Positions 13,883-23,100 of a stretch of DNA of 34,715 nucleotides are shown here, piece after piece. The DNA comes from CAZWKI01 sp964634645 (GTDB lineage: Bacteria; Patescibacteriota; Patescibacteriia; UBA1558; S5-K13). The notes under the pieces were generated by a model. That model did no database searches and was not told the origin of the DNA. It was given only the letters and a program-made list of their open reading frames with translations. Position numbers and translations under genes: made by a program. Numbering within the stretch: position 1 is the first letter of the stretch; each line of letters opens with the position of its first letter. The DNA lies in NCBI GenBank assembly GCA_964634645.1, contig CAZWKI010000006.1:1-34715 (forward strand), in the 5' to 3' direction.

Positions 13883-15430
13883 TTATCTTTTAAAAAATAA
13901 TCCTCTTCTCGCCTGCAACGCTTTGCGTAGCAATGCGGGCTGGTTTTTTCCTTTTATTTCTAAATTTAATTCATCTAATTGTTCTTTTGTAATTTCGCTT
14001 GGACTTTCCATCATTGGATCTCTGCCATCAGATGTGAGCGGAAACGCAGTTACTTCTTTTAGATTTTTTTCATTTAGAAGTACCATTAATAATCTATCAA
14101 TTCCGGGTGCAATTCCGCCATGAGGGGGCACACCATATTTAAATGCTTCAAAATAATGCTTAAATTGAGATTTTTGTTCATTTGTAAAACCAATTAAATC
14201 CCAGATTTTTTCTTGTAATTTTACATCATGAATTCTTACTGCTCCACCGCCAACTTCAAATCCATTTAAAACCAAATCATGTTGATATGATTTTACTTTT
14301 CCCGGGTCAATTTCTAGTAATTTAATATCGCTTTCATGCGGTGCTGTAAACATGTTGTGAGATGGCGCCCATTTTGCATTTCCAGAACCATGAAAAAAAT
14401 CTTCTTGGCTTTGCTCTACAAATAATGGAAAATTTATTACCCATGCAAAAGCTAATTCATTTTTATCATTTTTGTCTTTTCTTAAATCTGGTTTATCAGT
14501 TTTGTATTTTTCCATTACATCTTTGTGGTTCAATCTTGGCCATGGAGAAAATGTAAAATGTTTTTCTGGAAAAATTTCCTTTACCATTTTTGTTATCATA
14601 CCCTCAACTAAATCTAAAATTTCAGATTGATTCATAAATGACATTTCCATATCAAGTTGGTAAAATTCTCCTGGTGATCTGTCAGCACGGGCATCTTCAT
14701 CACGAAAACATGGGGCAACTTGAAAATATCGCTCTAATCCTGCAATCATGAGTAATTGTTTGTATTGTTGTGGTGCTTGAGGGAGAGCAAAAAATTTTCC
14801 TTTGTGAAGACGGGACGGAACAACATAGTCCCTTGCTCCTTCTGGGGTTGATTTTGTAAGAATTGGGGTTTGCACCTCTGTGAAATTTTTATCATGTAAA
14901 TAATTTCTCAAAAAATGAATTACTTCATGACGAGTTTTTATATTTTTTGCCATTCTTTCATGTCTTAAATCTAAATAACGATACTTTAATCTTAGCTCTT
15001 CATTTGCTTGACGGTCTTCATTTTCTATTTCAAAAGGAGGAACATCAGAGCTTGAAATTATTTTTAAATTTTTTGCAAGTAATTCTATCTCTCCTGTTAA
15101 TAATTCTTTGTTTATCTGTTTTTCTCCTCTTTTTTGAACAATTCCAGAAATTTCAACAATTGTTTCACATCCTAAATCTTTTAAAATTTCTCCATTAGTC
15201 ATTTCACTTGGCACGCAGACTACTTGTAAAATTCCTGTTGAGTCCCGCAAATCAAAGAAAACAAGTTTTCCCATTTTTCTAAGGCGATGAATCCAACCAG
15301 AAACAAGAATCTCTTTTCCAATCCCGCCTGCAACGCTTTGCGTCCCGCTTGCTTCGATATGCGAAGCATTTCGGGCAAGAGCAATGCGGGCAGGTTCGCT
15401 TTTTATTGTTTCGTTAATGTAGGTTTTCAT
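13883..15430 (-). CDS. aspS: Aspartyl-tRNA synthetase carrying translated palindromic elements
   Basis: A 515-residue class II synthetase that charges tRNA-Asp. It has the N-terminal OB fold (EILVSGWIHRLRKMGKLVFF), motif 2 (CFRDEDARADRSPGEFYQLD) and motif 3 (GGIAPGIDRLLMVLLNEKNL). The GAD domain that bacterial AspRS carries between KPDLR and the next core strand is absent: only KDKNDKNE lies between KPDLR and LAFAWVINFPLF. Two stretches are foreign. Residues 13-36 (PARIALARNASHIEAS...AGG) are a 72-bp palindromic element between MKTYINETIKSE and IGKEILVSG. Near the C-terminus QPALLRKALQAR comes from a 36-bp copy. Both keep the frame. No strong ribosome-binding site is visible. Confidence 0.96.
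   Translation of the reverse strand: MKTYINETIKSEPARIALARNASHIEASGTQSVAGGIGKEILVSGWIHRLRKMGKLVFFDLRDSTGILQVVCVPSEMTNGEILKDLGCETIVEISGIVQKRGEKQINKELLTGEIELLAKNLKIISSSDVPPFEIENEDRQANEELRLKYRYLDLRHERMAKNIKTRHEVIHFLRNYLHDKNFTEVQTPILTKSTPEGARDYVVPSRLHKGKFFALPQAPQQYKQLLMIAGLERYFQVAPCFRDEDARADRSPGEFYQLDMEMSFMNQSEILDLVEGMITKMVKEIFPEKHFTFSPWPRLNHKDVMEKYKTDKPDLRKDKNDKNELAFAWVINFPLFVEQSQEDFFHGSGNAKWAPSHNMFTAPHESDIKLLEIDPGKVKSYQHDLVLNGFEVGGGAVRIHDVKLQEKIWDLIGFTNEQKSQFKHYFEAFKYGVPPHGGIAPGIDRLLMVLLNEKNLKEVTAFPLTSDGRDPMMESPSEITKEQLDELNLEIKGKNQPALLRKALQARRGLFFKR
13908..13943 (-). mobile_element. 36-bp palindromic element inside the 3' end of aspS
   Basis: On the minus strand it runs from CCAGCCCGCATTGCT to ACGCAAAGCGTTGCAGGCGAG-like sequence, 36 bases in all. 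It differs from the outer element at 15323-15394 (without its nested insert) at 2 of 36 positions. It can fold with an outer stem of six pairs and an inner stem ACGC/GCGT around AAA. GC content is far above the flanking DNA. It is translated as QPALLRKALQAR and extends the protein close to its C-terminus. Confidence 0.8.
15323..15394 (-). mobile_element. Nested pair of 36-bp palindromic elements inside the 5' end of aspS
   Basis: The outer unit opens with CCTGCCCGCATTGCT and closes with sequence ending GCAGGCGGG. It is split after base 15 by a second 36-base unit (15344-15379) that opens CTTGCCCGAAATGC and closes GAAGCAAGCGGG. The inner unit matches the outer one at about 27 of 36 positions, including one compensatory pair change (A-T to T-A) in the central stem. 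Together they are 72 bases, exactly 24 codons, so the aspS frame is kept. The phase of reading differs by one base from that of the copy at 13908. Confidence 0.8.
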
Positions 15431-15440
15431 AATTTTAGCA

Positions 15441-15471
15441 ATCAGCTTTCAGCTATCAGCCTTCAGCCACA
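15441..15471. repeat. TCAGC-type intergenic repeat, left copy
   Basis: The motif CAGCTTTCAGCTATCAGC followed by CTTCAGCC repeats TCAGC units. An inverted-orientation relative (AGCTGAACGCTGACAGCTAA) lies at 16017-16045, so the two flank the small membrane-protein gene 15484-15999 as imperfect inverted repeats. Confidence 0.55.
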
Positions 15472-15483
15472 TGTGAATTATTT

Positions 15484-15999
15484 TTAATTTAAAATAAATT
15501 TGATAAATAAAATTGTAAAAATAATACAAAATCCAAAAAGTAGTATTACTGCTAATATTGGAGATATTTTACTCTTTGTAATTTTTCCTTCTTTGATATA
15601 CCTATCTAATATTTTTTTAATTTTATTTGGAAAAGGCAAAAGCCTGTCTCCATTTCTTTCATAAATTATTTTATCATCAACAGTAATAATTAATTTTTTT
15701 GTTGGTTGAAATCCAAAGGTATTGTAAGTTTCTATTTTTTTTGTAGATGTATCTGTATAGAAGGGATTCATCTGAGTATTAAATTCTTCTATTGAAATTA
15801 TTTTTTCTAAATAATTTCCAGTTAATGCATAATGTATTTTATGTTCATCTTTTTTTATGAATTCAAAATTTAATTTCTTTGCCAATTTTTTCATTAACTT
15901 TATTCTCAATTTCCAAGAACCAAAACGATAAAAAAAATAAATTATAATCCACAATAAAAGAAGTGTAGCTACTAAGTAAATTATCATTTGTTTTGTCAT
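15484..15999 (-). CDS. Hypothetical membrane protein with two transmembrane segments
   Basis: I do not recognise this 171-residue protein. A transmembrane segment lies near the start (IIYLVATLLLLWIIIYFFY, about 6-24) and another at the end (ILAVILLFGFCIIFTILFIK, about 148-167), with a soluble domain of about 110 residues between them. That domain contains LAKKLNFEFIKKDEHKIHYA and KLIITVDDKIIYERNGDRLL and looks like the central part of bacterial proteins with a lipid-facing beta-domain. It is flanked on both sides by TCAGC-type inverted repeats and lies between asnS and aspS on the same strand. Confidence 0.6.
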   Translation of the reverse strand: MTKQMIIYLVATLLLLWIIIYFFYRFGSWKLRIKLMKKLAKKLNFEFIKKDEHKIHYALTGNYLEKIISIEEFNTQMNPFYTDTSTKKIETYNTFGFQPTKKLIITVDDKIIYERNGDRLLPFPNKIKKILDRYIKEGKITKSKISPILAVILLFGFCIIFTILFIKFILN

Positions 16000-16011
16000 T
16001 TGTTTATTAAT

Positions 16012-16046
16012 TAAGAGCTAAAAGCTGAACGCTGACAGCTAATAGC
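16012..16046. repeat. TCAGC-type intergenic repeat, right copy
   Basis: GAGCTAAAAGCTGAACGCTG followed by ACAGCTAATAGCT repeats the unit AGCTGA. It is the inverted counterpart of 15441-15471. Confidence 0.55.
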
Positions 16047-16049
16047 TAT

Positions 16050-17348
16050 TTAAGGTTTAAATCTATTTAATGTTCTAGGAAATGCAATCGTTTCCCTAAT
16101 ATGATGAACTCCTGTAATCCATCTGACCATTCTCTCAAGCCCAACTCCAAAACCAGAATGTTCTACACTTCCGTATTTTCTAATATTTAAATACCATTCA
16201 TAGTCCTCGACTTTGTACTTTCTTTTCTTTAATTCTTCAAGTAATTTGTCATAATCTTCTTCTCTTTGGCTTCCGCCAATTATCTCGCGCGCTTCCTCAG
16301 GTGCTATTAAATCAGCATTTACAGCTCGCTCCATGCCACGCTCATCAGTATATTTTTTCATATAAAATGCTTTCACTGCAAATGGATAATCCTCTACAAA
16401 AACAGGAACTTTGTAAATATTTCCTATTTCTGTTTCTTCTTCTGTTGTTAGGTCATCTTCATAATCAACCTTCATTCCTCTATCCTCTAATTCTTTTTTA
16501 ATATCATAATGTTTTATTCTTAGAAATGGTTTTTTGATAATTTCCTGCATTAAAGTTGTGTCTCGCTCTAAAATTTCTAATTCTTGTTTACAATTTTCTA
16601 GTGCATCTTTTAGAATTCTCTTTACTAGTGCTTCTTGAATGTCCTCGCTTCCTTGTGAGTCACAAAATGCCATTTCAGCATCCATCATCCAGAACTCAGA
16701 CAAATGATTTCTAGTTTTGCTTTTTTCAGCACGAAAAACAGGACCGAAATCATAAGCTCTGCCCAAACTCATAATTCCAGCCTCTAAATAAAGCTGTCCT
16801 GATTGAGTAAGATACATTTTTCCTTCATCGTAATATTTAATAGAAAATAATTCTGTTGTGTCTTCACAGCTTGTTGGTTGAAGTATGGGAGTATCAAATC
16901 TTACAAAATTATTTTCCGCAAAGTAATTTGTAATTGATCTGAAAACGCTGTCTCTAATTCGCATTATTGCCCAAGGATTTTTGCTTCTTAGATATAAATC
17001 ACGTTTATCAAAAAGAAATTCAGGACCATGTTCTTTGTTTGCAATTGGATACTCAGGAGAAATCTGTAAAATTTTCAAATTTTTTACTTGAATTTCATAT
17101 TCTTCTTTTTTTGGATGTTTTGTAACAACACCAGATAATTCGACTGAAGATTCTTGAGTAATTTTTTCGCAATTATTCCATGTCTCAGAACTTACATCAT
17201 TTTTTGATAATACTGCTTGGATAAATCCACTCCCATCTCTAAGTTGCAAGAAATAAATTTGACCAGAAGATCTAAAATTATAAACCCAACCACTTACCTT
17301 TACTTCTTTGTCTAAAAATTCTGAAATTTTAGATAATAATATTTGCAT
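16050..17348 (-). CDS. asnS: Asparaginyl-tRNA synthetase
   Basis: A 432-residue class II synthetase that charges tRNA-Asn with asparagine. The start ATG at 17346-17348 gives the family N-terminus (MQILLSKISEFLDKEVKVSG, then VYNFRSSGQIYFLQLRDGSG); an ATG ten codons upstream is in frame but adds unrelated residues. The OB-fold domain is followed by the core: FVRFDTPILQPTSCEDTTEL, YLTQSGQLYLEAGIMSLGRA, motif 2 FGPVFRAEKSKTRNHLSEFW, and motif 3 HSGFGVGLERMVRWITG. The THLSEF-type motif and EDTT.LF favour AsnRS over AspRS. It has its own promoter at 17437-17466. Confidence 0.96.
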   Translation of the reverse strand: MQILLSKISEFLDKEVKVSGWVYNFRSSGQIYFLQLRDGSGFIQAVLSKNDVSSETWNNCEKITQESSVELSGVVTKHPKKEEYEIQVKNLKILQISPEYPIANKEHGPEFLFDKRDLYLRSKNPWAIMRIRDSVFRSITNYFAENNFVRFDTPILQPTSCEDTTELFSIKYYDEGKMYLTQSGQLYLEAGIMSLGRAYDFGPVFRAEKSKTRNHLSEFWMMDAEMAFCDSQGSEDIQEALVKRILKDALENCKQELEILERDTTLMQEIIKKPFLRIKHYDIKKELEDRGMKVDYEDDLTTEEETEIGNIYKVPVFVEDYPFAVKAFYMKKYTDERGMERAVNADLIAPEEAREIIGGSQREEDYDKLLEELKKRKYKVEDYEWYLNIRKYGSVEHSGFGVGLERMVRWITGVHHIRETIAFPRTLNRFKP

Positions 17349-17436
17349 AAATGTTTTAAAATAAATAATAAAAAACAATAAGAAATGTCTTTCTAGGGTG
17401 TTAAAAACTTAATTTCATATTAATTTAATTATAATA

Positions 17437-17466
17437 TTTATAAGTGTTTTTTTCAATGATTGACAA
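17437..17466 (-). promoter_or_regulatory. Sigma-70-type promoter for asnS
   Basis: On the minus strand TTGTCA (17461-17466) is followed after 18 bases by TATAAA (17437-17442), about 90 bases upstream of the asnS ATG. Confidence 0.5.
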
Positions 17467-17528
17467 ATATAAAATATATTATTATAAAAATAAAAATCAC
17501 TTTATTTGGTGACTTGAAATTTAGCATT

Positions 17529-17563
17529 AAACTCAATTAAAAATTGAAAATAGAAAATAGTAA
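17529..17563. repeat. Dispersed AT-rich repeat (CAATTTTCAATTTTCTATTT type)
   Basis: The stretch AATTGAAAATAGAAAATAGT is complementary to sequence seen at 19588-19620 and 26701-26725. It lies just downstream of rodA. Confidence 0.4.
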
Positions 17564-17567
17564 ATAT

Positions 17568-18671
17568 TTAGTACTCTGCCCTGTGTATCACAATACTTTC
17601 TAATATTCCAAGTGCCAAAAAACTCATAAGAATAGAACTTCCGCCATAGCTTACAAATGGTAAGGGCACCCCAATTACAGGAGCCATTCCAATATTCATT
17701 GCAATATTCATTGCCGACTGCACAAAAAACATTATTAAAAATCCAAGCGCCAGAAATATTGCAAAATTATCATTACTAGTTTTTATCAAAATTATTATTC
17801 TAAATAACATTATAAAAACAAGTCCAATGACAATTATAGAGCCAATGAATCCAAATTCTTCTGATATTACAGCAAATATAAAATCAGTCCATTGTGCTGG
17901 TAAAAAATTAAGCTGACTCTGACTTCCAAGTCCAAATCCACGACCAGAAAACTGTCCAGAGCCAACCGCTGTAATAGATTGATTCAAATTATATCCTATT
18001 CCAAGCGGATCTTTTTCTGGATTTATTAAAGTCAAAACCCTTTCTTTCTGATAATCTTTCAAAAAACCAAACCACCCAAAACCCAAAACAATAAGAAGCA
18101 ACGTCACAACTACAATGATTTTCTTTTTATCCAAACTTGTAAATAAAATCATAAAAAACCATATCGCAAAAAGAATAAGAGCAGAACCCATGTCTGGTTG
18201 AAGCAAAACAAGTCCTATCATTAAAAAAGTTACTCCTCCAGATATTATTATAGGAACCCAGCTAAAATAAAATTCTCGAGCTTTTTTTGATAAATAAGTT
18301 GCCAAAAATACTACTAAAAATATTTTTGCCATTTCTACTGGCTGAAATTGAAAACCAAAAAATGAAATCCAAGAATTTGTTCCTCTAATACTTCTGCCAA
18401 AAATTAAAACAAAAATTAATGTCAGAACAGAAATAATAAACAAAATTTTATAGTAAGATTTTAGAAATCTGTAATCCAAAAAAGCAAAAACAAGCATTAA
18501 GACAATTCCCAATATAAAAAAAACAAGCTGGCGATAAAAAAACGTCATTTTTGTACTCACATCACTAAGTCCGACACTATAAATACTTGAAAGCCCTATA
18601 AAAACAAGTAAGAAAACTGCTGAAAGCAGAACAAAGTCAAATGTTCTTATGTTTCGAAAAGATAATTTCAT
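17568..18671 (-). CDS. rodA: Rod shape-determining SEDS glycosyltransferase RodA
   Basis: A 367-residue integral membrane protein with about ten transmembrane segments. SEDS proteins polymerise lipid II glycan strands. Key features: FDFVLLSAVFLLVFIGLSSI at the start, GFQFQPVEMAKIFLVVFLAT, the signature SITAVGSGQFSGRGFGLGSQ, then TDFIFAVISEEFGFIG with the conserved catalytic-region Asp, and IGVPLPFVSYGGSSILMSFL near the end. The rod-type assignment over FtsW rests on the short N-terminus and this signature. Its ATG overlaps the upstream TGA (ATGA), so it is coupled to the gene at 18668-19486. The transpeptidase partner is not in the window. Confidence 0.9.
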   Translation of the reverse strand: MKLSFRNIRTFDFVLLSAVFLLVFIGLSSIYSVGLSDVSTKMTFFYRQLVFFILGIVLMLVFAFLDYRFLKSYYKILFIISVLTLIFVLIFGRSIRGTNSWISFFGFQFQPVEMAKIFLVVFLATYLSKKAREFYFSWVPIIISGGVTFLMIGLVLLQPDMGSALILFAIWFFMILFTSLDKKKIIVVVTLLLIVLGFGWFGFLKDYQKERVLTLINPEKDPLGIGYNLNQSITAVGSGQFSGRGFGLGSQSQLNFLPAQWTDFIFAVISEEFGFIGSIIVIGLVFIMLFRIIILIKTSNDNFAIFLALGFLIMFFVQSAMNIAMNIGMAPVIGVPLPFVSYGGSSILMSFLALGILESIVIHRAEY

Positions 18672-19486
18672 TTATTGCTAATATAATTATTGGAATCGAA
18701 AATGTTCGTATCTGATTCTACGATCACATTCGCATAAGAAGGAATTGCATAAGACCACCCAGCTTCTAAAAGTTTTTTGTCTTTTGAATAAAAATTATCA
18801 ACCTCAACTTCATCAACTGCAATTAATTGAGTACCAAAATATACAAGTACATAAAAACTTGATTTTGCAAAATTGTATGGAGAATCATTTGTAACATCAA
18901 ATTCTACTCGGCTTCTACTTGCTTTTTCGTTTTCAATAGAAATAAGGTTTATATTTTCAATTGTATATATATCACTTGGGGCAGAACTTAATGTTGTTTC
19001 CTTTAATTTTTTCCACCCAGTGTTTATTATTTCTATTTCAAAATCATTAATAACAACTTCACTGTATACGTCTTTTAAAATAAGCCTTTTTGTCTCCATA
19101 GGAAGAATAAATGATTGTTGGTCATCTGTCACATTATTATTGTATTTAAATCTATAATCAATACTATAAATATTAAATCTTTCATTTGGATTTTGAACAG
19201 ATAAAACCAAATCATAAGTGTTTAAATCAGAAACTACAATTTCTTTTGTTAAAAAAATTAAATCGCTTGGTTTTGTTCTTTCGGAAACAATGAGATTTGC
19301 TTCAAGCTGATTTCTATTTTTATAATCATCAATTTTTATAATTATAAATTTTACAATTGAATATCCAAAAAATATAAATATCAAAACTATAAGAAAAATT
19401 ACAATATACCTTCTTATTTTTGCTTTGTTTCTAAGATACCAAAGCCCTCTTTCAATATCTTTTTCACTTAGATCATTTAGTGTCAT
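18668..19486 (-). CDS. Hypothetical membrane-anchored protein upstream of rodA
   Basis: The protein has 272 residues. A basic N-terminus (YLRNKAKIRRY) leads into a transmembrane segment (IVIFLIVLIFIFFGYSIVKF, about 28-47). The remainder is probably extracytoplasmic and beta-rich, with two related segments: DLVLSVQNPNERFNIYSIDY and VEFDVTNDSPYNFAKSSFYV. This asparagine-after-strand pattern resembles Ig-like domains of the LEA14/FxLYD kind. The family is not certain. Coupling to rodA by an ATGA overlap suggests an envelope or cell-wall role (inference). Confidence 0.6.
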   Translation of the reverse strand: MTLNDLSEKDIERGLWYLRNKAKIRRYIVIFLIVLIFIFFGYSIVKFIIIKIDDYKNRNQLEANLIVSERTKPSDLIFLTKEIVVSDLNTYDLVLSVQNPNERFNIYSIDYRFKYNNNVTDDQQSFILPMETKRLILKDVYSEVVINDFEIEIINTGWKKLKETTLSSAPSDIYTIENINLISIENEKASRSRVEFDVTNDSPYNFAKSSFYVLVYFGTQLIAVDEVEVDNFYSKDKKLLEAGWSYAIPSYANVIVESDTNIFDSNNYISNK

Positions 19487-19726
19487 TTTATTAATTTCAT
19501 TAATTAAATCATTGATATATTCATTTTACAACTTTTTCCATTTTTTTTCCAAGTGGTGTATAATATATACATAAGTATTTTCAAATTTCTATTTCCAATT
19601 TTCAATTGATTTGTTATTTAATATTTATTATTTGAATATAAAAATAACAAATAGATTAATAAATAGTAAAATAAAAAATCACTAAATCAATTACAAAATT
19701 AAAAATAAAAAATAACAAATAAACCT
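19487..19726. other. Divergent AT-rich promoter region
   Basis: This 240-base gap separates minus-strand genes on the left from plus-strand genes on the right. It holds a plus-strand TATAAT (19559-19564) without a convincing -35 box, and AT-rich repeat sequence (for example CCAATTTTCAATTGATTTGT at about 19596) with inverted partners further on (ATCAATTACAAAATTAAAAA). I see no RNA gene in it. Confidence 0.45.
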
Positions 19727-20023
19727 ATGTTAGAACTTGCCTCAAAAGATATTTTAAATTATACTCTGACTATCTGTATACTTTTTGTAAGCATTTTTTT
19801 ATGTTGGATAATGTATTATATAATTTCAATGATGAAAAAAGCAAACGACTCCCTAAAATTAATGCATACTATAATGAATTCAATAAATGGAATAATAGAA
19901 AATACAAAAAGCAAATTCAAAAATTCCATTGCAGGACTTGAAATTGTTGGAACTCTTGCAAAGAAAATTTTTGACCAAATCAACACAAAAAAACAGAACA
20001 AAAAGACAAAAACAAAAAAATAA
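19727..20023 (+). CDS. Small hypothetical membrane protein
   Basis: The protein has 98 residues: one transmembrane segment (LTICILFVSIFLCWIMYYII, about 14-33), then a helical region (SLKLMHTIMNSINGIIENTK) and a basic lysine-rich end (KKQNKKTKTKK). This layout is similar to small DUF948-like proteins, but the match is weak. It is the first plus-strand gene and precedes dnaE by about 120 bases. Confidence 0.5.
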   Translation: MLELASKDILNYTLTICILFVSIFLCWIMYYIISMMKKANDSLKLMHTIMNSINGIIENTKSKFKNSIAGLEIVGTLAKKIFDQINTKKQNKKTKTKK

Positions 20024-20145
20024 ATTCCTTCAAGGAATTAAACATAAAAAATCAAGTTCAAAAATTATATATAAAAACTTTGAATTTTTTTATTTTTTAG
20101 AATACAAAAAATTGCTACATTAAAAACAAAAACTATCTTCAAATT

Positions 20146-23100
20146 ATGAAGTTTATTCACTTACACAATCACACTCATTACAGCTTATTAGATGGTCTAC
20201 CAAAGATCAAAGATTTTGTATCTGAAGCAAAAAAATACAATATGTCTTCTCTTGCGATCACAGATCATGGAGTCATGTATGGAGTTATAGAATTCTATGA
20301 GCAATGTAAAAAACAAAATATAAAACCAATAATAGGTATAGAAACCTATCTTGCTAGGCGTAGAATGGAAGATAAACAATCTGGGGTTGATTCAAAACCA
20401 TACCATCTAATACTTCTAGCCAAAAATAATATTGGATATAAAAACCTATTAAAACTTACTTCTCTTGCTCATTTAAGGGGTTTTTATTACAAGCCAAGAA
20501 TTGATTGGGAAACTCTCAATAAACATAAAAATGGTCTTATTGCCTCTACCGCATGTTTACAGGGTCAAATTCCTCAAGCAATACTTTCTGGAAATATAAA
20601 AGAGGCTGAGAACTTGATATATAAATATAAAGAAGTTTTTGCTGAAGATTTTTATTTAGAAATTCAACATCATCCAAATGAAAAAGATCAAATAAGTACA
20701 AATAAAATTCTTATCGATCTATCCAAAAAAACAAGCACTCCACTTATTGCAACAAATGATATTCATTATTTACACCCAGAAGATAAAACCGCTCAGGACA
20801 TTCTGATGTGTTTACAAAGCAAAAAGAAAATAGATGATAAAAACAGAATGAACCTAATGAATTTTGATTTGTCATTTAGATCTCCAGAAAAAATGATTGA
20901 AGACTTCAAAGAAACACCAGAAGCAATTTCAAATACAGAAAGAATCGCTAATATGTGTAATGTTGAAATTGAACTTGGCAAAATATTGCTTCCACATTTT
21001 GAATTACCAAGTGAAGAAAAAAATAATGAATCGTATTTGGAAAAATTGTGTTTCAAAGGATTGGAAGAAAGATATGGCAAAGATTATAAAAATAATCCTG
21101 AAATAATAAAAAGATTAAAATATGAATTAGGGGTTATTGAAAAGACAGGATTTGCGTCTTACTTTTTAATTGTTGCTGATTTTGTCAATTGGGCAAAAAA
21201 TAATGAAATTGTTGTAGGACCTGGCCGTGGTAGTGCGGCTGGAAGTTTAATATCCTATGTCTTAAATATTACAGATATTGATCCCCTTAAATACAATTTA
21301 CTCTTTGAAAGATTTTTAAATCCAGAAAGAATTTCAATGCCTGATATTGATATTGATTTTGCCGACATCAAAAGAGACAAAATTATAAAATATGTTGAAC
21401 AAAAATATTGTTCAGATCATGTTGCTCAAATAATCACATTTGGAACAATGGCATCTCGTGCCGCGATAAGAGACGTGGGACGCGTTTTGGGACTTAGCTA
21501 TAACTATTGCGACAGAATTGCAAAAATGATTCCAATGGCTACAACCCTAAGCGATGCATTAAGAATTGTTCCAGAGTTAAAAGAAGCATATGAAACAGAC
21601 CAAGAAGCAAAAAATCTTATTGATTTTGCAAAAAAATTAGAGGGGGTAGCGAGGCACCATTCAATGCATGCTTGCGGTGTCTTAATAAGCAAAGACAAAC
21701 TAGATGAAACGGTTCCTCTTCAATATGCTTCATCATCTGACATGACAATTATCTCTCAATATTCTCTTCATCCAATTGAAGATTTGGGGCTTCTAAAAAT
21801 GGATTTCTTGGGTCTAAAAAATCTAACAATATTAGAAAATGTTATAGAAATAATTGAAAAAATTCATGGCAAAAAAATTAATTTGAAAGACATTGATATA
21901 GAAGATAAAAAAACATATAAACTTTTCCGACTCGGACAAACAACTGGAGTATTTCAACTTGAATCTTCTGGAATGAAAAAATACTTAAAACAATTACGCC
22001 CAGATAAAATTGAAGACATAATTGCAATGGTTTCATTGTATCGTCCCGGACCAATGCAATTTATTCCAGATTTCATTGACAGAAAAAATAAGAAAAAAGA
22101 AGTCATATATGATCATCCAAAATTAAAACCCATTTTAGAAGAAACTCATGGGATCGCAGTATACCAGGAACAAATTATGGAAATTGCAAAAGTGCTTGGT
22201 GGTTTCAGTTATGGAGAGGCGGACGTTCTTAGAAAAGCGGTCGGTAAAAAAATTAAAGAATTACTCAATGAACAAAAACAAAAATTAATTGACGGGATGA
22301 TAAAAAATGGAATCAGTTCTCACATAGCACAAAAAATTTGGGATTCAGTAGAACCATTTGCAAGCTATGGATTTAACAAATCTCATGCGACTTGTTATGC
22401 TCTTATTGCATTTCAAACGGCTTATTTCAAAGCAAATTACCCAACCGAATTCATGGCTGCCCTTCTTACGTCAGAAAAAGACGAGGAGAAAATTGCATCA
22501 AAAATAAACGATGCAAAAGAAGTAGGAATAGAAGTTTTGCCTCCCGATATAAATAAAAGTTATTCAACATTTACTGTCTTGCCCGAGGAATTAAAATTAG
22601 GACACAAAAAAATTAGGTTTGGGTTGGAGGCAATTAAAAACGTAGGGAAAAATATTGTGCATGCAATAGTAAAAGAAAAAAAGGAAAATGGTACATTTAT
22701 CAGCTTAGAAGATTTTTTATCTAGAATTCAAGACAAAGATTTGAACAAAAAATCCTTAGAAAGCTTAATAAAATCTGGCGCATTTAATGAATTTAATGAT
22801 CCCAACATATTGCTTAAAAATCTTGATAAACTCCTTGAGTACAATAGGTATTATAAAAAAGACAATGAAACAAATCAATCAAATATTTTTGGAGGATTAC
22901 TTAATGCAAATAAACCAAAATTGAAACTAGAATTATATCCAAAATCAAGTTTGATGGAAAAATTAACATGGGAAAAGGAAATGCTTGGTTTATATGTTTC
23001 AGATCATCCATTTAAAAATTTCGAGGGCGTTTTAAAAAATAAAACAAAGACAATTCCTGAAATTAAAAAAATGAAAAGGGCAGAGCTAGTAACTGTGGGT

